Shown: positions 39,012-48,895 of the stretch, piece after piece
Layout of the letters: each line of letters starts with the position of its first letter
Position numbering within the stretch: the stretch's first letter is position 1
NCBI GenBank assembly: GCA_963780825.1
Contig: CAWADL010000012.1
Span: 62,001-126,000, forward strand
Direction: 5' to 3'
Source: Roseiarcus sp963780825
GTDB lineage: Bacteria > Pseudomonadota > Alphaproteobacteria > Rhizobiales > Beijerinckiaceae
Length of the DNA stretch: 64,000 bases
Made by a program: the position numbers and the translations under genes
The notes under the pieces: model-generated
What the model was told of the DNA's origin: nothing
Databases searched by the model: none
Seen by the model: only the letters and a program-made list of their open reading frames with translations

Positions 39012-39373
39012 CTGTCTCGCTCCGCTTGCGCACGCCGTAATCGAGCTGTCACGACCTTGACATCAGGCCCGGCGGTGCGAACTCCCGACGGACTTTTCTT
39101 CTGGAAAGCATGCAATACGTACACTGCTTCCGCAAATCTCACGGTGTATATAGCGCGGAACGCATCTCCGTCCCAGTCCTCGACGATTTCGAAGACCCCA
39201 GGACCCTCGCCTTTCCAGGGTTTCGCCCGCGGGTGTTTTCCGCCGCGCTGCGCGACGCCTAGCGCGTAACCCATATTGCGGCGAACTGGATCGGGGAATG
39301 CAAGAAAGTCGCTTTTGGAGGACCCGACCCAGTAAAGGGCTTTCTCATAGTCGGCGCCTCCATTTCGAGCCAT
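39008..39373 (-). CDS. HigB/Gp49-like toxin (RelE superfamily)
   Basis: 121 residues, intact. ALYWVGSSKSDFLAFPDPVR, MGYALGVAQRGGKHPRAKPW, FEIVEDWDGDAFRAIYTVRF and AVYVLHAFQKKSPSGVRT are the blocks of phage-derived Gp49-like HigB toxins, which cut mRNA on the ribosome. With the overlapping antitoxin it forms a complete module. It lies between kdpC (46 bases upstream) and kdpD (25 bases after higA), all on one strand. Confidence 0.85.
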   Translation of the reverse strand: MARNGGADYEKALYWVGSSKSDFLAFPDPVRRNMGYALGVAQRGGKHPRAKPWKGEGPGVFEIVEDWDGDAFRAIYTVRFAEAVYVLHAFQKKSPSGVRTAGPDVKVVTARLRRAQAERDR

Positions 39374-39419
39374 TAAACAAGTCTATGCATGTCGGCGGCA
39401 TCCGACAAGTCATTGTCGC

Positions 39420-40047
39420 TCACTTCGCCGCCGCAGGCCCAGCGCTCTTCGCTAGGTCATCCAGCGCCAGATTTAGCCGCAGCACGTTGACATGCGGTTC
39501 TCCGATCACGCCAAGCAGCGGCCGCGCCACCGACGCGTCGACTAGCTCCTTCACCTGATCCGCCGGCAGGTTTCGCGCCTTGGCGACCCGCGCGACTTGG
39601 CCCAGCGCATTGGCTGGCGAGATGTCCGGGTCGAGCCCGGAGGCCGAGGTCGTCACCGCGTCGGCGGGGACCGGCCCGTCGCCCGCGTCCTTGCGCCAGG
39701 CCGCGACCGAGTCCTTTACCCGCGCGATGAGCTTGGCGTTGGTCGGCCCGAAGTTGGAGCCGGTCGAGTTGGCCGCGTTGTAGGGCGCGTCGATCGTCTT
39801 GGTGGAATCGTTGGGATCGGTGTCGCTGGTCGCCGATGGCGCGGCCATGGAAATAGCCGTCGGACTTGAAGTACTGGCCGATCAGCGCCGAGCCGATCGG
39901 CTTGCCGTCCTTCAGGATCAGGCTCCCGTTCGCCTGATAGGGCAGGGCGACTTGCGCGACTTCGGTGATGGCTAGCGGATAAGCGAGGCCGGTCAGCGCC
40001 GAGAAAAGCACCAGCAGGACGATCGCGGGGCGGATTTCCCTAAGCAT
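39420..40047 (-). CDS. kdpC: KdpC, potassium-transporting ATPase subunit C
   Basis: About 208 residues. MLREIRPAIVLLVLFSALTG is the single membrane anchor, then GSALIGQYFKSDGYFHGR, STGSNFGPTNAKLIARV, TTSASGLDPDISPANALGQV and GEPHVNVLRLNLALDDL. ATG at 40047 follows GGAGA at a normal distance. One frame change near 39850. KdpC stabilises the KdpA-KdpB complex. Confidence 0.92.
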
Positions 40048-40069
40048 AGGATGGTTCTCCAATCTTCTA

Positions 40070-42130
40070 TCAGGCGAGCCTGAGCGCGACGACGACCATG
40101 TCGATCGCCTTGATGCCGATGAACGGCAGGATGATGCCGCCGAGGCCGTAGATCAGCAGGTTGCGCCGCAGCAGCGCCGCCGCGCCGACCGGGCGGTAGG
40201 CGACGCCTTTCAGCGCCAGCGGGATCAGCGCGATGATGATCAGCGCGTTGAAGATGACCGCCGACAGCACCGCCGAGTGCGGCGACAGCCCCATGATGTT
40301 GAGCTCGCCCAAGCGCCGGATAGGTCGTCAGGAACATCGCCGGCAGGATGGCGAAATATTTGGCGACGTCGTTGGCGATCGAGAAGGTCGTCAGCGAGCC
40401 GCGCGTCATCAGGAGCTGCTTGCCGATCTCGACGATCTCGATCAGCTTGGTTGGATTGGAGTCGAGATCGACCATGTTGCCGGCCTCGCGCGCGGCCTGC
40501 GTGCCGGTCTGCATGGCGACGCCGACGTCGGCCTGCGCGAGCGCCGGCGCGTCGTTGGTGCCGTCGCCGCACATGGCGATCAGCCGGCCGCCGGATTGCT
40601 CCTTGCGGATGTAGGCGAGCTTCGTCTCCGGCGCGGCTTCGGCGAGGAAATCGTCGACGCCCGCCTCGGAGGCGATCGCCGCGGCGGTGATCGGATTGTC
40701 GCCGGTCACCATCACGGTGCGGATGCCCATGGCGCGCAACGCCGCGAAGCGCTCCTTGATGCCGGGTTTGACGATGTCCTTGAGATGTATGACGCCGAGC
40801 AGCTTGCCGTTTTCGGCGACCGCCAGCGGCGTGCCGCCGCTCATCGACACCTTGTCGACCGCCTGTTTGAACACCGACCGGCGCGCGGTCGAGCCGCGAG
40901 ATCGAGATAACGCAGCAGCGAGTTGACGGCGCCCTTGCGGATCGAGCGGCCCGGCGCGTCGACGCCGGAAAGCCGGGTCTGCGCGGCGAACGGCACGATG
41001 GTGGTCGTCGCGCGGATCGAATTCGGGCTCGGCGAGCGCCGATATTCGCCCTTGGCGAGCGCCACGATCGAGCGGCCCTCCGGCGTCTCGTCGGCGAGGC
41101 TCGAGGCGAGCGCGGCGGCGGCGAGTTCGTCGACGGCCGACGCCGGGGACGGGCAGGAACTCCGTCGCCATGCGGTTGCCGAAGGTGATGGTGCCGGTCT
41201 TATCGAGCAGCAGCGTGTCGACGTCGCCCGCCGCCTCGACCGCGCGGCCCGAGGTCGCGATCACGTTGAAGCGCACCAGCCGATCCATGCCGGCGATGCC
41301 GATCGCCGACAACAGGCCGCCGATCGTGGTCGGGATCAGACAGACGAGCAGGGCGATCAGATAGGTCGTCGGGAGGTCGACGCCGGAATATTTGGCGAGC
41401 GGCCACAAGCGTCACGCAGACGATCAGGAAGATGATCGTCAGGCCCGAAAGCAGGATCGACAGCGCGAGTTCGTTCGGCGTCTTCTGCCGCTCGGCGCCT
41501 TCGACCAGCGCGATCATGCGGTCGATGAAGGTCGAGCCGGGCGCGGCGGTGATGCGCACCTTGATCCAATCAGAGAGCACGGTCGTGCCGCCCGTCACCG
41601 CCGAGCGGTCGCCGCCGGCCTCGCGGATGACCGGCGCGGATTCGCCGGTGATCGCGCTTTCGTTGACCGAGGCGACGCCCTCGATGATCTCGCCATCGCC
41701 GGGGATCACTTCGCCCGCCTTCACCAGCACGATGTCGCCGAGGCGCAGATCGAGCGCGTTGACGCCCTGCAGGACCGCGGGCAGCGACTTGTGGTCGACA
41801 TAGCGGTTGGCGCGCGTGTCGGAGCGCGTGCGGCGCAGCGCGTCGGCCTGCGCCTTGCCGCGGCCTTCGGCCACGGCTTCGGCGAAATTGGCGAACAGCA
41901 CGGTGAACCAGAGCCACGCGGCGATCTGGCCGGAGAACAACGCGGCGCCGTTGCGCGGTGACGAGATCGCGAACAAACAAGACGGTGACGACCGCCGAGA
42001 CGGCCTCGGTGACGAAGATCACGGGATTTTTGGCCAGCGCGCGCGGATCGAGTTTCACGAACGCGTCGATCGCGGCTTGTCCGACAATCGCCGCGTCGAA
42101 CAGGCCTGCGGCCTTGGGTTTCTGCGACAT
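40070..42130 (-). CDS. kdpB: KdpB, P-type ATPase subunit
   Basis: About 685 residues. The phosphorylation site is LLLDKTGTITFGNRMATEF, preceded by SGRAVEAAGDVDT. The hinge reads IAMCGDGTNDAPALAQADVG, and the actuator loop GDGEIIEGVASVNESAITGE. Start ATG at 42130 with AAGGAAA upstream. Three frame changes (near 41960, 41400 and 40310) all run in the same direction. It hydrolyses ATP to drive K+ movement by KdpA. It is separated from kdpA by a family B palindrome. Confidence 0.93.
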
Positions 42131-42167
42131 TTGCTTTTCCTTAAAGTTTATTCGTTCAACCAAGCCC

Positions 42168-42274
42168 GTCATTGCGAGCGAAGCGAAGCAATCCAGTCTC
42201 TCCGAGATCGACGGCTGGCCAGAAAGGGCGGCGCTCTACGCCCCTGGATTGCTTCGCTGCGCTCGCAATGACGG
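42168..42274. repeat. Family B palindrome, copy 2
   Basis: gtcattgcgagcgaagcgaa and ttcgctgcgctcgcaatgac are inverted arms about 65 bases apart, extended inwards by gcaatcca / tggattgc. The element lies between kdpA and kdpB. Confidence 0.88.
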
Positions 42275-42295
42275 CCCCTGGGATTGACGGATGCG

Positions 42296-44011
42296 CTAGA
42301 AAGTCTTGCCTTCGAGCATCAAATAATGCTCGACGACTGGCCCAAGCGACAGAGCCGGGAAATATTGCAGCAGATAGAGGATCACGATGACGCCGACGAG
42401 CAGGCCGACAAACAACGGACCGTCGGTCGGGAAGGTGCCTGTCGAGGCCGGGATCTTCTTCTTCGCCCCCAGCGCGCCGGCGAGCGCCAGCACGGGTATC
42501 ACGTAGGCGAAGCGGCCGAGCAGCATGGCGATGCCGAGCGTCGTGTTGAACCAGAGATTGGCGCCGGTCAGTCCCGCGAAAGCCGAGCCATTGTTGGCGC
42601 TGGCCGAGGCGTAGGCGTAGAGCACCTCGGAAAGCCCATGCGGCCCGTTGTTGCCGAGATCGTTGTCCAGCACCGTCTGCAGCATCAGGGAGACGCCGGA
42701 GAAGCCGAGCACGACGAGCGGATAGATCAGTACGGCGAGCATGGCGAGCTTCATCTCGCGCGCCTCGATCTTCTTGCCGAGATATTCGGGCGTGCGCCCA
42801 ACCATAAGGCCGGCGACGAAAACGGCGATGATCGCGACGACCAGGAAGCCGTAGAGTCCCGCGCCGACGCCGCCCGGCCAGATGCAGCCGGCGAGCAGAT
42901 TGAACATCGGCACAAGGCCGGCGAGCGGCGTCAGCGAGTCGTGCATGTTGTTGACGGCGCCGGTGCTGGTGCCGCTGGTGCCGGTCGCGAACAGCGCGAC
43001 TCATCGGCTGACCGAAGCGGACCTCCTTGCCTTCCATGTTGCCGCCGGAGGGATCGACGCCGAGCGCCGTCACGAGCGGGTTGCCGTAAGTCTCGGCCGC
43101 GTAGACGACGCCGACGCCGACGACGAGGAAGATCGCCATCGTGGCGAGGATCGCGCGTCCCTGCGCCGGCGCGCCGATCGCGCGGCCGAAGGCGAACACC
43201 GATGCGACGGGGATCATCAAGAACGACCAGATCTCCAAGCAGATCCGAGACCGCGCTGGGGTTCTCGAAGGGATGCGCGGAATTGGCGTTGAAGAAGCCG
43301 CCGCCATTGGTGCCGAGCTCCTTGATCGCCTCCTGGCTGGCGACAGGGCCGAGCGAGATTGTCTGTTTGACGCCGTCGAGGCCGGTAACGTCGACAGAGC
43401 CGTCGAGCGTCTGCGGCACGCCAAGCGCGAGCAGGACAATGCGCGAAGATGACCGAGATCGGCAGCAACACGTGAAATACGATTCGCGTCACATCGACCC
43501 AGAAATTGCCGACGGTCTGGGTGTTCGAGCGGGCGAAACCGCGCACCAGCGCGAAGGCCATCGCCAGGCCCGTGGCGGCGGAGAGGAAGTTGTGCACGGT
43601 GAGCCCGAGCATCTGCGTGAGATGGCTCATGGTGGTCTCGCCGCCGTAGTTCTGCCAGTTGGTGTTGGTGATGAAACTGGCGGACGTGTTGAAGGCGAGG
43701 TCCGGCCCGACCGCATCGAAACCACGCGGATTCAACGGCAGGTGGTTCTGCAGCCGCTGCAAGGCGTAGAGCGAGAGGAAGCCGGCGATCGAGAACACGA
43801 CCATCGCGATCGTGTAGCCGAGCCAGCTTTGCTCCTTTTTCTCATCGACGCCGGCGGCGGCGTAGAACAACCGCTCCACCGGACCGAGGACAGGCGAGAA
43901 TATCGTGCGTTCGCCCGCATAAACTTGTTTGATAAGGACGCTGAACGGGATCGCGGCAGCGACCACGAGGGCGAGCGTCAGCGCAATCTCGATCCAACCA
44001 ACGAGAGACAT
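42296..44011 (-). CDS. kdpA: KdpA, potassium channel-like subunit
   Basis: About 570 residues. The selectivity-filter repeats are readable: SFITNTNWQNYGGETTMSHL, ELGTNGGGFFNANSAHPFEN and NNGSAFAGLTGANLWFNT. The membrane segments are typical of the SKT superfamily. Start MSLVGWIEIALTL at 44011, 9 bases after kdpF. Three frame changes (near 43430, 43235 and 43000). Confidence 0.93.
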
Positions 44012-44020
44012 GGCGAGCCT

Positions 44021-44104
44021 TCAGAATTTTTCGGGACGGATAAGGGCGTAAAGCAGATAGACGCCGAGCGCGAGCGCGACGGCGAGGGCGAGAACGTGTT
44101 CCAT
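44021..44104 (-). CDS. kdpF: KdpF small membrane subunit
   Basis: 27 residues: one membrane helix, MEHVLALAVALALGVYLLYA, followed by LIRPEKF, the usual KdpF ending. It stabilises the KdpFABC complex in the inner membrane. It is too short for routine gene finders. GAGG lies 8-11 bases before the start. Confidence 0.9.
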   Translation of the reverse strand: MEHVLALAVALALGVYLLYALIRPEKF

Positions 44105-44114
44105 TTTGGCCTCC

Positions 44115-44198
44115 TCAGAGCCTCACAAGGCCGTAGGCGTAAGCCGCGGTCAGCGCGATCAGCGCGAAGCCGAGCGCGACAAAGGCGAAGTCGAGCAT
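44115..44198 (-). CDS. Second 27-residue membrane ORF upstream of kdpF
   Basis: MLDFAFVALGFALIALTAAY then AYGLVRL: one predicted membrane helix with a basic end. It has an SD-like GGAGACTT before its ATG and ends 10 bases before the kdpF start. Similar tiny ORFs precede kdpF in Rhizobiales. It may be a regulatory or assembly peptide of the Kdp pump. No experiment is known to me. Confidence 0.65.
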   Translation of the reverse strand: MLDFAFVALGFALIALTAAYAYGLVRL

Positions 44199-44342
44199 GC
44201 GAAGTCTCCTGTTGCCGGAGATATGCGGCGCGCGGGCGTAAGATTTCGATGGCGAAGCGCTTGCGCTGAGATAAAGCGCGCATAAGTTCGCGACGCGGGG
44301 CGCGGATCAGACGGGCCGCCGCACGCCCTACGGAGCCCCTGC

Positions 44343-45219
44343 ATGACCGACGCCGCCGAATATACGCCGCCCAAAGTCTGGACCTGGGACAAGGATTTCG
44401 GCGGGCGCTTCGCCAATATCAACCGGCCGGTCGCTGGGGCGACGCACGAGAAGGAGCTGCCGATCGGACGTCATCCGTTGCAGCTCTATTCGCTGGGCAC
44501 GCCGAATGGCGTGAAGGTGACGATCATGCTGGAGGAGCTGCTCGCCGCTGGCCACACGGGGGCCGAGTATGACGCGTGGCTCATCGATATCGGCAAAGGC
44601 GATCAGTTCGGCAGCGGCTTCGTCGAGGCCAATCCGAACTCAAAAATTCCGGCGCTCGTGGATCGCAGCGGGGCGAAGCCGATCCGCATATTCGAGTCGG
44701 GCGCGATCATGGTGCATCTCGCCGAGAAATTCGGCGCCTTCCTTCCCACCGATCCGGTGTTGCGCGCCGAATGCTTCTCTTGGCTATTCTGGCAGATGGG
44801 CAGCGCGCCGTTCCTCGGCGGCGGTTTCGGGCATTTCTACGCCTATGCGCCGATCGAAGATCGAATACGCGATCAACCGCTACGCCATGGAGGTGAAGCG
44901 GCAGATGGACGTACTCGACCGGCGGCTCGCGGAGACGCCTTACATTGCGGGCGACGATTATACGGTCGCCGACATGGCGATCTTCCCCTGGTACGGCGGC
45001 CTGGCGAAGGGTTGGGCTTATGGCTCGGGGGAGTTTTTGAGCGTGCAGGATTACAAGCACGTGCTGGCCTGGGCCGACAAGCTGCTCGAACGAAAGGCGG
45101 TGCAGCGCGGGCGCATGGTCAATCGCATGCAGGGCGAGCCGTCGTCGCAGCTGCGGGAGCGGCACGAGGCGAGCGATTTCGAGACGAAGACCGAGGACAA
45201 GGTTGGGAAGACGGAGTGA
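44343..45219 (+). CDS. yghU: YghU-like glutathione S-transferase / disulfide-bond oxidoreductase
   Basis: About 290 residues. The N-terminal extension PPKVWTWDKDFGGRFANINR is typical of YghU. The thioredoxin-like domain has LYSLGTPNGVKVTIMLEELL, NPNSKIPALVDRSG and FESGAIMVHLAEKFG. The helical domain has YIAGDDYTVADMAIFPWYGG. YghU binds two glutathiones and reduces disulfides and peroxides. One frame change near 44860. Confidence 0.9.
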
Positions 45220-45245
45220 GTGACAGCTTAGGCGCCCCTGTTCGG

Positions 45246-45632
45246 TCAGATCGCCAGCACAGGCGGCCCAAATGCAATGAGCGCAGCGTCGGCCGTGAGA
45301 AGAATTAAATTCTCTTCCACGGCCTGCGCAAGCAACATGCGATCGAAGGGGTCTTTGTGCAGAATTGGCAATCGCGCGGCAGCTATAGCGTGCGAGCTCG
45401 TCACATAAAGTTCAGTGTATCCGTTCGCCAGCAGCCCGCGCCGAAAGGCGATCGCGTCCACAAGAAAATCCGCGCGCCCGAGCCGTTCCTTGATCGAAAT
45501 CTCCCAAATACTCGCGGCGCTGAAAAGTTTTCGGTTGCCATTATCGGCGATGAGCGCGACGGCGCCCGCAGACAATTTTGGCAGCGAAAAACCTGCCCAA
45601 ATTAGGGCGTGCGTATCAAGAAGCAGGTTCAA
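45246..45632 (-). CDS. VapC PIN-domain toxin (COG3744 type)
   Basis: 128 residues, intact. LLLDTHALIWA has the first catalytic aspartate, AASIWEISIKERLG the glutamate, and HKDPFDRMLLAQAVEENLIL the central aspartate. LLTADAALIAFGPPVLAI is the normal C-terminus. It is an RNA-cleaving toxin paired with the upstream Phd-like gene, overlapping it by 4 bases. Unlike the other two vapC loci in this window, it looks functional. Confidence 0.92.
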   Translation of the reverse strand: MNLLLDTHALIWAGFSLPKLSAGAVALIADNGNRKLFSAASIWEISIKERLGRADFLVDAIAFRRGLLANGYTELYVTSSHAIAAARLPILHKDPFDRMLLAQAVEENLILLTADAALIAFGPPVLAI

Positions 45633-45874
45633 GTTTCGCCTTCAAACAGGGCGAGAATCTCATCTTCGCCCATCCGATCGAAATCGTCGGGAATGAGGGC
45701 CTTACTCTTCATGAAGCCGATCGGTTGCCCCCCGCTGCCGGCGACTTCCTCCACCGGCACGACCTTCACGAGCGGCTTGCCATTCTTGGCGATGACGAAC
45801 GGCTCGCCCTTCGCCGCAAGCTCAACGAGTTGCGCGAGTTGGCCCTCGGACTCGAGTAGATCGTAGGTAGTCAT
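45629..45874 (-). CDS. Phd/YefM-type antitoxin
   Basis: 81 residues from ATG at 45874: MTTYDLLESEGQLAQLVELA, GEPFVIAKNGKPLVKVVPVE and the toxin-binding tail GFMKSKALIPDDFDRM. The GEP(F)VIAKNGKPL block is diagnostic of Phd antitoxins. It is coupled to vapC by an ATGA overlap. Confidence 0.92.
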   Translation of the reverse strand: MTTYDLLESEGQLAQLVELAAKGEPFVIAKNGKPLVKVVPVEEVAGSGGQPIGFMKSKALIPDDFDRMGEDEILALFEGET

Positions 45875-45926
45875 TGAACCTCTCCGAGCGGCGCAGCGCG
45901 CCGCCGACGCGTCATCACCGCTTGCG

Positions 45927-46013
45927 TCACTCGCGTTTCGCCTCGGCGCGGCGGTCTGCGAGAAAATCATCCACCGAAGCGCCGGAGTTAACCGGAAGCA
46001 TTTCGCGCGTCAT
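45927..46013 (-). CDS. 28-residue ORF, probable detached C-terminus of an AbrB-type antitoxin
   Basis: MTREMLPVNSGASVDDFLAD then RRAEAKRE. The SVDDFLADRRAEAKRE end is like the toxin-binding tail of VapB antitoxins that begin with an AbrB domain. It overlaps the AbrB stop by 4 bases, so it may be the second half of a split antitoxin. No toxin gene follows before the phd-vapC pair. Confidence 0.4.
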   Translation of the reverse strand: MTREMLPVNSGASVDDFLADRRAEAKRE

Positions 46014-46165
46014 TTCTTCGGCCACGAAGGCAATGGTCGAATAACCAGCGCGTCGCCTTCCTCTTCGATGATGACTTGCGAGCCCTCGCGCAGGCCGTGT
46101 CGCTCGCGCATATCCAAGGGGAGGCCCAGGAGACCCGAGGCCTTTATCGTTACGATTGATGCCAT
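46010..46165 (-). CDS. AbrB/MazE-type DNA-binding protein
   Basis: 51 residues: MASIVTIKASGLLGLPLDMR, ERHGLREGSQVIIEEEGDAL and VIRPLPSWPKK, a swapped-hairpin AbrB fold. It lacks a long antitoxin tail, but a downstream overlapping ORF could supply one. No cognate toxin is present, so it is an orphan. Confidence 0.7.
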   Translation of the reverse strand: MASIVTIKASGLLGLPLDMRERHGLREGSQVIIEEEGDALVIRPLPSWPKK

Positions 46166-46385
46166 GATCGGCGTCCGTTTAGCGCGTCCCGCGTTGTCAC
46201 TATCCCTGGGGCGCGGACCCGCACATTGATATTTATTGTCGTCAGTTTTGAGACGGATAGCAAATTCGATCTCTCCGCTTTGGCCGCCCGCAAAAATTCG
46301 GTCCTCGCCCCGCAACATCCGTCTTGCCGAGGGTAGCTGGCGCCCGCACATCTGGCCCTGATCCCGAACACGGAGCCAGCAGGGT

Positions 46386-48068
46386 TTGTCGAGCGAGCGG
46401 ACATTCGACTACGTGATCGTCGGCGCCGGCTCCGCCGGCTCGACCTTGGCGAACCGCTTGACCGAAGACGGCAAGCACAGCGTCCTCTTGCTCGAATTCG
46501 GCGGCTCCGACCGTTCGATCTACATCCAGATGCCGGCGGCGCTCTCGATCCCGCTCAACATGAAGGCCTATAACTGGGGCTATTGGAGCGAGCCCGAGCC
46601 GCATCTAAACAACCGCCGCATTTCCTGCCCGCGCGGCAAGGCGCTCGGCGGTTCGTCCTCTATCAACGGCCTCGTCTACGTGCGCGGCCATGCGCTCGAC
46701 TTCGACCGTTGGGAGGCGGAGGGCGCGACGGGTTGGTCCTACGCGAAAATCCTCCCCTACTTCCGTCGCGCTGAGACTTTCCGCGGCGCCGCTAGCGAAT
46801 ATCGCGGCGCCGACGGTCCGCTGGCGGTCACACCCGGCTCGCGCAGAAACCCGCTGTTCGACGCTTTCATCGAGGCGGGCCGCGGGGCCGGATACGCCGT
46901 CAGCGACGATCTGAACGGGGCGCAAGGCGAGGGTTTTGGCGGTTTCGACATGACGGTGAAAAATGGCGTTCGCTGGTCGGCCGCCAACGCCTATCTGCGC
47001 CCAGCGATGAAGCGAGCCAACCTCGCCGTCGAAACGCATGCGCTGACGACGAAGATACTCTTCGAGGGCCGCCGCGCGGTTGGCGTCGCCTATGAGCATC
47101 GCGGTCACGCGCGCGTGGCGAGGGCCGCGCGCGAGGTCATCTTATGCGGCGGCGCGATTAATTCGCCCCAGCTTCTGCAACTGTCGGGAGTAGGGCGGGG
47201 CGCCGACCTGCAGAAGCTTGGCATTCCCGTCGTGCATGAGCTTCCCGGCGTCGGCGAGAACTTGCAGGATCATCTCGAATATTACTTCCAGCTATCGTCG
47301 CGGCGACCGATCACGCTCTATCGCCACACCGGTCTTTTTGGCCGCGGTCTGATCGGGCTGCGCTGGCTGCTCAACGGAACGGGGCTCGGCGCCAGCAACC
47401 ATTTCGAGGCGGGCGCGTTCATTCGCTCGCGCGCGGGCATCGAGCATCCCGACATCCAGTATCATTTCTTGCCCCTCGCGGTGACCTACGACGGCAACCA
47501 CCTTGCCAGCGAGCATGGCTTCCAGGCGCATGTCGGCACGCTGCGCTCGAAATCGCGCGGCTACGTACGGCTGCAATCGCCCGATCCGCGCCAGGCCCCG
47601 AAAATCGTGTTCAACTACATGAGCCATCCCGAGGATTGGACGGACATGCGCGCTTCCGTTCGCCTGACCCGGGAAATCTTCGCTCAACACGAGCTCGCGG
47701 ACTACGTCGGGCGCGAAATCCAGCCGGGCGAGGCCTGCCAGACCGACGATGAGATCGACGCGTTCCTGCGCGAAAAACTCGAAAGCGGCTATCACCCCTG
47801 CGGCGCCTGCAAGATGGGCTCGCGCAACGACCCGATGGCGGTGGTCGATTGCGAAACCAAGGTGATCGGCCTCGATGGGCTCCGGGTGGCGGATTCGTCG
47901 ATCATGCCGACGATCACCTCCGGCAATCTCAATGCGCCGACGATCATGATCGGCGAGAAAGCCGCCGACCTCATCCTGGGCCGCGATCCGCCGCCGGCCT
48001 CGAACGCCGCCGTGCTTCGCGATTCGGACTGGCGGGTGCGGCAACGGACGGCCAGCCTCGGCGCTTAG
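46386..48068 (+). CDS. GMC-family FAD oxidoreductase (choline/alcohol dehydrogenase type)
   Basis: 560 residues, intact, TTG start. FAD-binding DYVIVGAGSAGSTLANRL is at the N-terminus, PRGKALGGSSSINGLVYVRG is GMC signature 1, and GGAINSPQLLQLSGVG signature 2. The active-site histidine is in YHPCGACKMG, and NLNAPTIMIGEKAADLIL closes the protein. It resembles BetA and AlkJ, which oxidise choline or alcohols. No bet genes are near, so the substrate is open. Confidence 0.92.
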   Translation: MSSERTFDYVIVGAGSAGSTLANRLTEDGKHSVLLLEFGGSDRSIYIQMPAALSIPLNMKAYNWGYWSEPEPHLNNRRISCPRGKALGGSSSINGLVYVRGHALDFDRWEAEGATGWSYAKILPYFRRAETFRGAASEYRGADGPLAVTPGSRRNPLFDAFIEAGRGAGYAVSDDLNGAQGEGFGGFDMTVKNGVRWSAANAYLRPAMKRANLAVETHALTTKILFEGRRAVGVAYEHRGHARVARAAREVILCGGAINSPQLLQLSGVGRGADLQKLGIPVVHELPGVGENLQDHLEYYFQLSSRRPITLYRHTGLFGRGLIGLRWLLNGTGLGASNHFEAGAFIRSRAGIEHPDIQYHFLPLAVTYDGNHLASEHGFQAHVGTLRSKSRGYVRLQSPDPRQAPKIVFNYMSHPEDWTDMRASVRLTREIFAQHELADYVGREIQPGEACQTDDEIDAFLREKLESGYHPCGACKMGSRNDPMAVVDCETKVIGLDGLRVADSSIMPTITSGNLNAPTIMIGEKAADLILGRDPPPASNAAVLRDSDWRVRQRTASLGA

Positions 48069-48117
48069 CTCCCAGGAGGCGCTTGATTGCGGCGCGATAA
48101 ATTTGCAAGATAAGTTA

Positions 48118-48687
48118 ATGGATCGGAAAGACATATCGCGGCCCCGGGTCGCCGGGGGCTTCGCGGGGTTACGTGCGGCGTGCGCCGCGGCGCTGGCCGC
48201 CGCTTCACTGGCGGGGTGCGCGGCCACGCCGAACACGGACCTGACTACCGGCTCGATCGCAGCCGACAAGGGCGCCACCGCGCTCGACGAGCGCATCGCC
48301 TATTATGCGCAAGCCTATGAAGTGCCGGAGGCGCTGATCCGCCGCTCGATCAAGCGCGAGAGCGGCTACAATCCGAAAGCCCGCAACGGCCCCTATTGGG
48401 GGCTGATGCAAATCCGTCTCGATACTGCGCGCGGCATGGGCTACCAGGGAACGGCGCAGGGGCTGCTCGACGCCGACACCAACCTCAAATACGCGGTCGC
48501 CTATCTCGCCAACGCCTATGTCGTCGCGGGCGCGAACCCCGATCGGGCGATCAGGCTCTACGCCAGCGGCTATTACTGGGAAGCACGCCGAAAGGGCGTG
48601 CTCGACAAATTGAAGACTGCTGACAGCGAAGCCGCGAGTTCTGAAACGGACGTGGCGCAGCCCTCGGAAACGCCGCCGCACGTCTAA
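48118..48687 (+). CDS. Lipoprotein lytic transglycosylase (SLT domain)
   Basis: 189 residues from ATG 48118. A signal peptide ends with lipobox LAGC, so it should be lipidated. The SLT domain has the catalytic glutamate in RESGYNPKARNG, then GLMQIRLDTARGMGY and LKYAVAYLANAYVVAGANPD. It cuts peptidoglycan in the periplasm. The Ala/Ser-rich tail is of unknown role. Intact. Confidence 0.9.
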   Translation: MDRKDISRPRVAGGFAGLRAACAAALAAASLAGCAATPNTDLTTGSIAADKGATALDERIAYYAQAYEVPEALIRRSIKRESGYNPKARNGPYWGLMQIRLDTARGMGYQGTAQGLLDADTNLKYAVAYLANAYVVAGANPDRAIRLYASGYYWEARRKGVLDKLKTADSEAASSETDVAQPSETPPHV

Positions 48688-48750
48688 CGACTGCAAGGGC
48701 GCTCTCCCTTCAGCGCGCCGCCAGTGCGTCGGCGCCAACGCGCGGCGATT

Positions 48751-48895
48751 CGGCTGGCAAAAGCTGGCAAGCTTGCGCCCCGCTTGGACTCAAATCGATT
48801 TAAGCTAGAGACAGTCAGCGACGCTTACGCGGCGATCGAGAAGGGCGCCGCGCGGCAAGCTGGCTGTCGACATCGGCGATGGAGCACTGTCATGA
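48751..48895 (+). pseudogene. Quinone oxidoreductase C-terminal remnant
   Basis: Reads LAKAGKLAPRLDSNRFKLET, VSDAYAAIEKGAAR and, after a one-base shift, GKLAVDIGDGALS with the stop at 48893. This is the last ~45 residues of a zinc-type quinone oxidoreductase. No upstream part exists, because the lytic transglycosylase gene ends 60 bases before. The stop overlaps the next start. Confidence 0.6.

Noticed and set aside
42284..44269. 661-codon open frame antisense to kdpA and kdpF
   Set aside because: It covers KdpA filter motifs and KdpF on the minus strand; its own translation is low-complexity and charged without domains.
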